From Methanolinea sp. UBA473 (GTDB lineage: Archaea > Halobacteriota > Methanomicrobia > Methanomicrobiales > Methanospirillaceae), in the NCBI GenBank assembly GCA_002509495.1, contig DAEV01000068.1, forward strand, positions 1 through 19,473: a DNA stretch of 19,473 nucleotides, given 5' to 3'. Below are positions 13,643 through 19,473 of the stretch, one piece after another. Numbering within the stretch: the first letter of the stretch is position 1; each line of letters begins with the position of its first letter. A program made the position numbers and the translations under genes. The notes under the pieces are model-generated. The model did no database searches, was not told the origin of the DNA, and saw nothing but the letters and a program-made list of their open reading frames with translations.

Positions 13643-13848
13643 ATCCTCCACGTTCGTTCTGATCCCATTTATCCCCTTCCAGGCGAAATGCAGGGATCCT
13701 TGATGATGTATATGGGATGATACCGGCAAAATAACGGGGAAATGCGCGATTTTTGGGGAAACATTTATAAACATGGAAATACAGGGTTGTTTTCAGAAGA
13801 ATCTGATTAGAATTCCTGATTTCTCACCGGATTGGGAACCACGGTACC
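13643..13848. other. Divergent promoter region of the surface-protein gene
   Basis: A gap of 206 bases between the unknown minus-strand gene and the plus-strand leader ORF. It is AT-richer than the genes and contains the TATA box at 13764-13771. Nothing else was recognised. Confidence 0.4.
13764..13771 (+). promoter_or_regulatory. TATA box, probably for the large surface-protein gene
   Basis: AAACATTTATAAAC is a strong archaeal TATA with a purine-rich element before it. It predicts transcription from about 13794. TTTATAAA is symmetric, so it could also fire on the minus strand toward the unknown gene (start near 13741). Confidence 0.5.
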
Positions 13849-13950
13849 ATGGCTGAGGCGAGAAGGATACGAAAGAGCATCTCGGAGGATTGCCTACCTC
13901 GTGTCTTATCCCGCAGATGGATCCTGCCGGTGGAGGGCGATGCCATATGA
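13849..13950 (+). CDS. Possible 33-residue leader ORF coupled to the surface-protein gene
   Basis: ATG 13849 opens a basic peptide (MAEARRIRKSISEDCLPRVL...) that ends at TGA 13948-13950. The stop overlaps the surface gene's ATG 13947 as ATGA, the usual sign of translational coupling. The surface gene's ribosome-binding site GGAGG (13932-13936) lies inside the last codons of this ORF. It begins about 55 bases after the predicted transcription start. No homology is evident and its own ribosome-binding site is weak. The next gene has the same arrangement, which raises interest; chance is not excluded. Confidence 0.3.
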   Translation: MAEARRIRKSISEDCLPRVLSRRWILPVEGDAI

Positions 13951-16900
13951 TGTTGAAACGCAGTACTCTCGTTCTTATGATCCTTTTGACGGGACTCATC
14001 GGCATGGTTGCCTGTCCTGTCGCAGCAGACGCGGTTTCCGTGGAGACTTCCAGGATCCCGCTCAGTTTTATCGAAAACCAGGGGCAGGTAGACCCGATTG
14101 TTCTATACCATGCGGAAGCCGCAGGGCATAGCATCTTCTTCACCGGAGACAAGGTGGTATTTTCCAGTGGAGGGGAAGGAGCGAACACCATATCGCAGGT
14201 CATCGTGTCCATTCCAGGGCAGGATCCGGAAGCGGTGGTGAAGGGAGAAGATCCCCTGGCCGGCAAGGCAAATTTCTTCCTTGGAAGCGATTCTTCCGGA
14301 TGGACCACGGATGTCCCGACATTCGGTGCGGTCCGGTATGAAGGGGTGCTCCCCGGGGTTGACATTGTCTACTCGGGTACCATGGGGCTTCTCAAGCGTG
14401 AAGTGTTCCTGGCTCCTGGGGCCGATCCCTCCCTGCTGACGGTCCGGTATACCGGGCAGGAAGGACTATCCCTGGACGAATCAGGAAGCCTGATGGTCAG
14501 GACACCGTTCGGGACCCTTATGGAGGCCGCGCCGATCAGCTACCAGGAGATCGAAGGCGAAAAGGTGGCGGTCTCCTGCAGTTACGTCCTCCTTGAGGAG
14601 GGACTTGTCGGATTTGAGGTCGGACCGTATGACCCGGACTATCCGCTTGTCATCGATCCGTTCCTCGACTTCTCCACGTATCTTGGCGGAGGATTTGAAG
14701 ATCCCAATTATTTCGTTAACAGCAATGAAGACCGCGGATATTCCGTTGCAGTGGACAGCATGGGGGCAATCTATGTGACCGGAATGACCCGATCTACAAA
14801 TTTCCCCACAACGGAATACCAGCGTAAAATCAACCAGTCGGAAAACGGTGGGGCTGTGGATGCCTTTGTCACAAAGTTCGAGCCGGATGGAAAATCATTG
14901 AACTACTCGACGTACCTGGGCGGGGTGAATGACGATGTGGGGAACGGGATCGCGGTAGCCCCCGACGGGACCGTAATCCTGACAGGGTATACGATCTCTC
15001 CCAACTTCCCGATCGAAAAACCGTTCCAGCCAGTGAAAAGTAATTCCTACCCCGACGCGGATGCATTCGTTACCAGCATCTATCCGAATGGTTCCGCCCT
15101 CCGGTACTCCTCCTTCCTGGGAGGGAACATGACCGACGTGGGCCAGGCTATCACGATGAACGACAGCAGCCTGGCGGTGGTCGTAGGATACACCGGTTCG
15201 ATCGACTTCCCCAATACTTCGGGTGCATACAGCACGACCCACAGTCCGGGATATACCAATTATGACGCGTTCGTGACCGGGGTGAATTTTGACGGGACGA
15301 CCTCGAGCCTCGCGTTCTCCTCTTACCTGGGCGGAACCGGGAAGGATCAGGCCTACGGGGTGGCTCTTAACGGACCGGGTGAAATCTTCGTTACTGGCCT
15401 GACGGATTCATCGAATTTCCCTAACGAAAATGCATTAGCCACCATCAATCAGGGGAACCAGGACGCTTTTGTCACGAAGATGAATGCCGATGCCAGTAAC
15501 ATCGTATTCTCTACATACCTGGGTGGCCGTGGTGAGGATGCAGGGTATGGGATTGCCCTGGATCCCAGTGGCGATGCGTACATCACAGGTTACACACAAT
15601 CCATCGACTTCCCAAGTTTGCCTCGTCTCAAAGCGTTCCAAAATTGGAAGAAGGGTATCCAGGACGCATTCCTCACTAAAATAAGGTCGGACGGTACTGG
15701 TTTGATTTTCTCCACCTATCTCGGCGGAACGCTTGTAGATGAAGGGACCGGCATCGTAGTGGATGAATCAGGATCTGCCTATATCGTCGGATTTACCGAC
15801 TCGATGGATTTCCCGGTGAAGGGACCCCTGTTCACCAACATTGACGGGTTCAAGTACGATGCCTTCGTCACCAGGTTCTATCCGAACGGAACCCAGCTGA
15901 TATACTCCACGTACCTCGGCGGTGAGAATGATGACCGTGGAATGGGAATCGGCAGGGAGAGGAGCAATGTCACAGTGACCGGGTGGACGATGTCGCGTGA
16001 CTTCCCCGTCACCCCGGATGCCTTCCAGACAACGTATCGCGGGAACTTCGATGCCTTCGTCACCAAGATCGCCTCGGTAGCTCCTGTGGCCAATTTCACG
16101 GGCGAGGCTGTGAACGGGTACAATGGAACGGTCCTGAAGGGCCTGCCGCCGCTGACCGTGAATTTCTTCGACACTTCCACAGGCGGCCCGACGGGCTGGG
16201 CTTGGGTCTTTGGAGACGGAAATACCTCAACCGAGCAGAACCCGAGCCATGTGTATTCCACCGGAAACTGGACAGTCAACCTCACGGTGAACAATGTCGA
16301 TGGGATCAACACGACGTCCAAATTCCAGTATGTCCAGGTCGGTGCGCCACTGATCGTCAATTTCTCTGCGAATAAATCGGGTGTATTGTGCGATCCCTGC
16401 CGTGGGAGAATTCCCTTGAACGTCAGCTTTACCGACCTCACCACTCCGCCCCCGCTGACGTCCTGGAACTGGACTTTTGACACGTACGGTAACTACAGTG
16501 ATCAACAGCACCCGATCAACCAGACCTACGCCATCGCAGGTGTGTACGATGTGACCCTCAGGGTCGGGAACGAGTTCGGCGTTGCCAGCATTACCAAACC
16601 GGCATTCGTGGAGGCCGGAGACGTTCCGAAGGCCAACTTCACCAACGCAACCCCGCGGTTTGGCGTGGCACCCTTCCCGGTGACCTTCACCGACCTCTCC
16701 GTCGCCGTGCCGGCAGTCAGCACCTGGAACTGGAGCTTCGGGGATGGATCCGGGAACGGGACCACCCAGAACCCGACGCACACCTACACAGCAAAGGGCA
16801 ACTACACCGTCAACCTGACCGTGACCAACGAGTATGGCAGCGATACGATGTCAATCCCTGATTTTGTCCGCGTAGGTGAGCTGCCCCATGCGAATTTCAC

Positions 16901-17777
16901 GGGCGAGCCGCTTACGGGAGTCGAGAACCTCCTGGTCAACTTCACCGATCACTCGACCGGTTACCCCAACTGGTGGCTGTGGGACTTCGGTGACGGGAAC
17001 ACTGCATACAGGACCGAGAACACGACACCCGTGAACAACACCTACCCGAATGCAGGCAACTTCACCATCGCCCTCACTGTGGGCAACGAGTACGGCACCG
17101 ACACCCTCACCCGTCCGAGATACGTAAGCATTTCGGGGAATGCCAGCGTGGCCGACCTGTTTTTCGAGCCGGGAGCAACCCTGGTCCCCACGAATTCCAC
17201 AACGGAAATCGCACTCATACTCGGGCATGCGGATAGAGGTCTATCAGGATATAACCTGACGGTCTACTTCACCGATCCAACTGCCGCGGATTTCGTCCAG
17301 TTCTCCCTCCCATCCTGGGTAGACCCAGGTTATGCCATCAACGGCACAGTCCCGGCTTCCTCGGTATGGATGAAGGTCTTCGATGCCCATGACGTAATCA
17401 CACCGGGGGCGACCAACATCACCCTTGCCCACTTCAACATGACGGGTAAGAATCCCATGGCCACCACCATCAATGTCAGCGTGATCAAGATCGATACAGA
17501 TACCGGTGACCCGGTTCTCACGTATGTCGATCCGGCGGAAGTAACCATCGTTCCCCTTGTTAATTTCCCAACATGCACCGCTCCCCCGACAGATCCTTAC
17601 GATGACGGGGTTTACTGGGACGTGAACGGGAATGGCATCATAGATTGGGACGATGTATGGTTGTATTTCATATACCTGGAATGGATCGGGCCAAACGAAC
17701 CGGTGAGTCTCTTTGACTATAATGGGAATGGAGATATCGACTTCGATGACCTCCTCCTGTTATTCAATAAACTGTAG
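13947..17777 (+). CDS. Exported SBBP/PKD surface protein with cohesin-like and dockerin-like ends
   Basis: The 1276-residue protein starts with a signal peptide (1-29; MMLKRSTLVLMILLTG... ending AADA). An SBBP-type N-terminal domain follows ('FIENQGQVD', about 38-235; DUF7948-like). Next is a seven-bladed propeller (about 240-712): seven STYLGG-like strands and seven DAFVTK-like strands. Four PKD domains follow (about 713-799, 800-890, 892-975, 977-1061), with WVFGDG, WSFGDG and WDFGDG cores; the second is degenerate (WTFDTYG) and holds a CDPC pair. A cohesin-like domain ('GLSGYNLTVYF', about 1065-1203) and two calcium loops DVNGNGIIDWDD (1225) and DYNGNGDIDFDD (1257) form a dockerin-like end. 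It is probably attached to the cell surface and mediates adhesion or assembly. I chose ATG 13947 because GGAGG lies 10 bases upstream and the signal peptide starts here. Confidence 0.88.
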   Translation: MMLKRSTLVLMILLTGLIGMVACPVAADAVSVETSRIPLSFIENQGQVDPIVLYHAEAAGHSIFFTGDKVVFSSGGEGANTISQVIVSIPGQDPEAVVKGEDPLAGKANFFLGSDSSGWTTDVPTFGAVRYEGVLPGVDIVYSGTMGLLKREVFLAPGADPSLLTVRYTGQEGLSLDESGSLMVRTPFGTLMEAAPISYQEIEGEKVAVSCSYVLLEEGLVGFEVGPYDPDYPLVIDPFLDFSTYLGGGFEDPNYFVNSNEDRGYSVAVDSMGAIYVTGMTRSTNFPTTEYQRKINQSENGGAVDAFVTKFEPDGKSLNYSTYLGGVNDDVGNGIAVAPDGTVILTGYTISPNFPIEKPFQPVKSNSYPDADAFVTSIYPNGSALRYSSFLGGNMTDVGQAITMNDSSLAVVVGYTGSIDFPNTSGAYSTTHSPGYTNYDAFVTGVNFDGTTSSLAFSSYLGGTGKDQAYGVALNGPGEIFVTGLTDSSNFPNENALATINQGNQDAFVTKMNADASNIVFSTYLGGRGEDAGYGIALDPSGDAYITGYTQSIDFPSLPRLKAFQNWKKGIQDAFLTKIRSDGTGLIFSTYLGGTLVDEGTGIVVDESGSAYIVGFTDSMDFPVKGPLFTNIDGFKYDAFVTRFYPNGTQLIYSTYLGGENDDRGMGIGRERSNVTVTGWTMSRDFPVTPDAFQTTYRGNFDAFVTKIASVAPVANFTGEAVNGYNGTVLKGLPPLTVNFFDTSTGGPTGWAWVFGDGNTSTEQNPSHVYSTGNWTVNLTVNNVDGINTTSKFQYVQVGAPLIVNFSANKSGVLCDPCRGRIPLNVSFTDLTTPPPLTSWNWTFDTYGNYSDQQHPINQTYAIAGVYDVTLRVGNEFGVASITKPAFVEAGDVPKANFTNATPRFGVAPFPVTFTDLSVAVPAVSTWNWSFGDGSGNGTTQNPTHTYTAKGNYTVNLTVTNEYGSDTMSIPDFVRVGELPHANFTGEPLTGVENLLVNFTDHSTGYPNWWLWDFGDGNTAYRTENTTPVNNTYPNAGNFTIALTVGNEYGTDTLTRPRYVSISGNASVADLFFEPGATLVPTNSTTEIALILGHADRGLSGYNLTVYFTDPTAADFVQFSLPSWVDPGYAINGTVPASSVWMKVFDAHDVITPGATNITLAHFNMTGKNPMATTINVSVIKIDTDTGDPVLTYVDPAEVTIVPLVNFPTCTAPPTDPYDDGVYWDVNGNGIIDWDDVWLYFIYLEWIGPNEPVSLFDYNGNGDIDFDDLLLLFNKL

Positions 17778-17790
17778 AGGGATCATTACA

Positions 17791-17797
17791 TTTTTTT
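17791..17797 (+). terminator. Poly-T terminator after the large surface-protein gene
   Basis: ATTACATTTTTTTG starts 13 bases after the stop codon. It suggests that the second surface gene has its own promoter in the 220-base gap. Confidence 0.5.
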
Positions 17798-17873
17798 GTA
17801 GTTATGATCGAGTATTTACAGGAAAGATCGTTCTATCGAGGATTTAATTGCGCATTAAGGGCAAATTTGGCCT

Positions 17874-17896
17874 GATTTAACCTCATAGTTTAAATA
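17874..17896 (+). promoter_or_regulatory. Promoter candidates of the PEGA surface-protein gene
   Basis: Two TATA-like elements occur: GATTTAAC (17874-17881) and GTTTAAATA (17888-17896). The first predicts transcription from about 17904, just before the leader ORF at 17909. The second predicts a start near 17918, inside it. Which one is used decides whether the leader ORF is translated. Confidence 0.4.
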
Positions 17897-17908
17897 TGAT
17901 GATTGATA

Positions 17909-18001
17909 ATGGAAGAACTAACGAGATTTCAGCAGGAAATTGCAATGCACCCGGAAGGCGGCGACTTCCGTCCAATTCCTGCTTCAGAGGAACGCGTATG
18001 A
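17909..18001 (+). CDS. Possible 30-residue leader ORF coupled to the PEGA gene
   Basis: ATG 17909 opens MEELTRFQQEIAMHPEGGDF... and ends at TGA 17999-18001, overlapping the PEGA gene's ATG 17998 as ATGA. The ribosome-binding site AGAGG of the PEGA gene (17986-17990) sits in its last codons. Its composition is protein-like (acidic, no repeats), but I recognise no homologue. It spans the stem-loop at 17931-17983, so its translation would open that structure. It mirrors the leader ORF before the previous gene. Confidence 0.35.
   Translation: MEELTRFQQEIAMHPEGGDFRPIPASEERV
17931..17983 (+). promoter_or_regulatory. Two-part stem-loop in the PEGA gene leader
   Basis: The outer stem pairs AGCAGGAAATT (17931-17941) with AATTCCTGCT (17974-17983), 10 pairs with one bulged A. 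Inside it, CGGAAG (17952-17957) pairs perfectly with CTTCCG (17965-17970) across a 7-base loop. The ribosome-binding site AGAGG starts three bases after the outer stem. It may modulate ribosome access or be a binding site; no known riboswitch matches. Confidence 0.4.
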
Positions 18002-19140
18002 GATTGAAACCTTTATCCATCCTGGTGTTGCTGGTCCTTGTGACAGCCTCCCTAGCCATCCCGAGTATGGCGACCACTATCACGGTTAGTCCATTGACTC
18101 TCGATGATGCCGGAAGTACAGGCACTATAACTCTGATTGCAGATTCGTTTCCAAACGGCCTCCGTGGATACAATTTAACAGCAATTATAGCGGACTCCAC
18201 GAAAGCGGAGATTATTGATCTAACTTTTCCCATCTGGGCTGCAATCAAAGATAACACCACCCTCCCCGCAGGCAGTGTGACATTCAAGACGTTTGATACT
18301 GGGACCCACGTTCCAGCTGGGTCGACGAATGTACTGCTTGCGACTCTCACCGTTCGGGGCTTGTCGACTGGTACAACATCGATGAATCTGGCAGTAAATT
18401 CGATGAGTGCAATTGGTGGAACTTCGATCACTCCCACCATCGTCCCAGGTACCATTATAGTCGGAACACCTCCCATCACGAGCCCCACCACCACCATACC
18501 CACGACGACAGTGACCACCACCATACCCACGACAACGGTGACCACGACGGTACCCACGACAACGGTAACCACGACGGTACCCACGACAACGGTGACCACC
18601 GTAGTGCCGACGACTCAACCGGCCGGAGATCCGGGGTATATCACGGTCTTCACCTTCCCCCTCCACTCCCAGATCTCTCTTGACGGCCAATCGCTTGGTT
18701 CGGCTCCCCTGATGGATTACCAGATACCCTCGGGGGTTCACACCATCAGCATCTCCGTGGCAGGGTACACAGGGTATAGCGCCACGTTTAACCTCCTCCC
18801 GGGAGAACACCTGCGCTTCCCGCTCATCATCCTGCAGAGGGGAATTCCAGGGCCGACCCAGACGACACCAGCTCCCACGGTAACTACCACGCAAACCCCG
18901 ATCCCCGGCCAGACCGGTGCACTCTCGGTGAAGTCATTCCCGAGGGGAGCATCAATTTACCTTAACGGGCAATTCAAAGCGGTCACTCCGGCCGTGATCG
19001 AGGGATTGGCTCCAGGGGACTATGAGCTCAAGCTCATCAAGACGGGATACCAGACCAAGGTACGGACAGTCACGATTATTGCAGGCCAGACTACCAGCGC
19101 CCCAATCATCATCCTGGTCCGCTCCATTCCAACAAGATAA
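17998..19140 (+). CDS. Exported cohesin-like/PEGA surface protein with Thr-rich stalk
   Basis: The 380-residue protein has a signal peptide (MRLKPLSILVLLVLVTASLA..., 1-24). A cohesin-like domain (about 26-155) follows with 'GLRGYNLTAII', 'LPAGSVTFKTFD' and 'PAGSTNVLLATL'. These match the late domain of the preceding gene at the same relative points. Then comes a Thr/Pro/Val stalk (about 160-207), probably O-glycosylated. Two PEGA domains follow ('GYITVFTFPLHSQISLDGQSLG', about 213-281, and 'GALSVKSFPRGASIYLNGQF', about 308-376), joined by a second Thr/Pro linker. PEGA domains occur on archaeal and bacterial surface proteins. No membrane helix ends the protein, so its attachment is unclear. 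ATG 17998 has AGAGG seven bases upstream. The start is ATGA-coupled to a leader ORF. Confidence 0.85.
   Translation: MRLKPLSILVLLVLVTASLAIPSMATTITVSPLTLDDAGSTGTITLIADSFPNGLRGYNLTAIIADSTKAEIIDLTFPIWAAIKDNTTLPAGSVTFKTFDTGTHVPAGSTNVLLATLTVRGLSTGTTSMNLAVNSMSAIGGTSITPTIVPGTIIVGTPPITSPTTTIPTTTVTTTIPTTTVTTTVPTTTVTTTVPTTTVTTVVPTTQPAGDPGYITVFTFPLHSQISLDGQSLGSAPLMDYQIPSGVHTISISVAGYTGYSATFNLLPGEHLRFPLIILQRGIPGPTQTTPAPTVTTTQTPIPGQTGALSVKSFPRGASIYLNGQFKAVTPAVIEGLAPGDYELKLIKTGYQTKVRTVTIIAGQTTSAPIIILVRSIPTR
18487..18615 (+). repeat. 27-base tandem repeat encoding TTT[IV]PTTTV
   Basis: Four full copies (starting at 18487, 18514, 18541 and 18568) and a partial fifth copy. Copies differ mainly at the third codon base and in Ile/Val. 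The repeat forms the Thr-rich stalk and could change length by slippage or recombination without shifting the frame. Confidence 0.85.
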
Positions 19141-19146
19141 AACATC

Positions 19147-19152
19147 TTTTTT
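19147..19152 (+). terminator. Poly-T terminator of the PEGA gene
   Basis: T6 begins seven bases after the stop codon. Confidence 0.45.
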
Positions 19153-19205
19153 CCGGATCTTCCGCTTCCTTAAAACATTCATTCCCGCCTTTTCCCGGAA
19201 CCGGT

Positions 19206-19211
19206 AAAAAA
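19206..19211 (-). terminator. Poly-T terminator of hypF
   Basis: On the minus strand, CCGGTTTTTTACCGG starts 24 bases after the hypF stop. The flanking CCGG bases can form a small hairpin. The 94-base gap between convergent genes holds nothing else. Confidence 0.45.
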
Positions 19212-19234
19212 CCGGGTGAACATGCGAACGTCGC

Positions 19235-19473
19235 TTATTCTTCTGAAAGTTTTCCGGCAACCACGCACTGGCCGTAGGAGATGCATCCATCGCCCAGCGG
19301 GTAGTTGTCATTGATCACCAGTTCCAGGCCTGCATTGGCGATCTCTCCCCGGATCGTCTCCCGGATAGCCCTGTTGTACACCACTCCCCCTGAAAGAGTG
19401 ACGAGAGGGAGATCCCTGTCCCGGGCGGCATGGATCGCAAGCCCGGCAATGCCCCTGGCAAGGTTTACCTGGA
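19235..19473 (-). CDS. hypF: HypF, carbamoyltransferase, C-terminal part (5' end outside window)
   Basis: HypF transfers a carbamoyl group from carbamoyl phosphate to HypE, the first step in making the cyanide ligands of [NiFe]-hydrogenases. The 78 visible codons encode the end of its Kae1/TobZ-like domain. 'VTLSGGVVYNRAIRETI' matches the conserved 'LSGGVFxN' segment, and 'NDNYPLGDGCISYGQCVVAG' matches the conserved end 'NDGGISxGQ'. The protein ends GKLSEE. The reading frame is open to the window edge. Hydrogenase maturation fits a hydrogenotrophic methanogen. It converges with the PEGA gene and has no visible functional link to it. Confidence 0.88.
   Translation of the reverse strand, partial: QVNLARGIAGLAIHAARDRDLPLVTLSGGVVYNRAIRETIRGEIANAGLELVINDNYPLGDGCISYGQCVVAGKLSEE

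Noticed and set aside
13962..14015. Lipoprotein signal at Cys23 of the large surface protein
   Set aside because: The residues before the cysteine (GMVAC) fit a lipobox poorly, and a standard cleavage site AADA follows; not called, but not excluded.
17883..18599. Minus-strand ORF with VVVTVVVGT repeats
   Set aside because: It is the antisense of the Thr-rich repeat of the PEGA gene, where the repeat keeps the opposite frame open.
18487..18615. CRISPR-like repeats
   Set aside because: The 27-base units are directly adjacent without spacers and encode an in-frame Thr-rich stalk.

Overview
The window looks like chromosomal DNA of a methanogenic archaeon, most likely of the order Methanomicrobiales. 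This rests on archaeal-style TATA boxes and poly-T terminators, an iron-sulfur flavoprotein of the Isf type, a hydrogenase maturation HypF end, a tandem DUF350 protein, and large exported SBBP/PKD and PEGA proteins with Thr-rich linkers. The species is an inference; nothing here fixes it. No rRNA, tRNA, CRISPR array, insertion sequence or phage gene was seen.

Layout. 1-102: the last codons of a thioredoxin. 103-455: a long intergenic stretch with hairpins and a possible leader ORF. 456-1037: ubiX-type flavin prenyltransferase. 1105-2890 (minus): a PH-domain membrane protein and a membrane-anchored beta-propeller protein. 3074-3586: a four-helix membrane protein. 3631-5309 (minus): a sodium:solute symporter preceded by a 35-residue membrane protein that is absent from ordinary ORF lists because of its size. 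5563-7698: a short Lhr-type helicase, divergent from the symporter. 7703-10132 (minus): an Isf-like flavoprotein followed by an ABC ATPase and a permease joined by an ATGA overlap. 10322-10645: a small HEAT-repeat protein. 10946-12460: class II lysyl-tRNA synthetase. 12638-13138 (minus): tandem DUF350 membrane protein. 13295-13642 (minus): unknown small protein. 13947-17777: a 1276-residue exported protein (seven-bladed SBBP propeller, four PKD domains, cohesin-like domain, dockerin-like tail). 17998-19140: a second exported protein (cohesin-like domain, Thr-rich stalk, two PEGA domains). 19235-19473 (minus): the C-terminal end of hypF.

The most interesting part is 13849-19140. Two adjacent same-strand surface-protein genes share a homologous cohesin-like domain. 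The first also ends in a dockerin-like pair of calcium loops, so the two could dock to each other or to themselves on the cell surface. Each gene is preceded by a 30-33 codon ORF whose TGA overlaps the surface gene's ATG (ATGA). Before the second gene the leader also folds into a long two-part stem-loop. This suggests shared translational control, which remains a hypothesis.

Most of the rest is housekeeping and transport. Few genes form operons: the symporter pair and the Isf-ABC group are the clearest. Several transcripts appear leaderless or nearly so, with TATA boxes about 23-33 bases upstream of the start codon.
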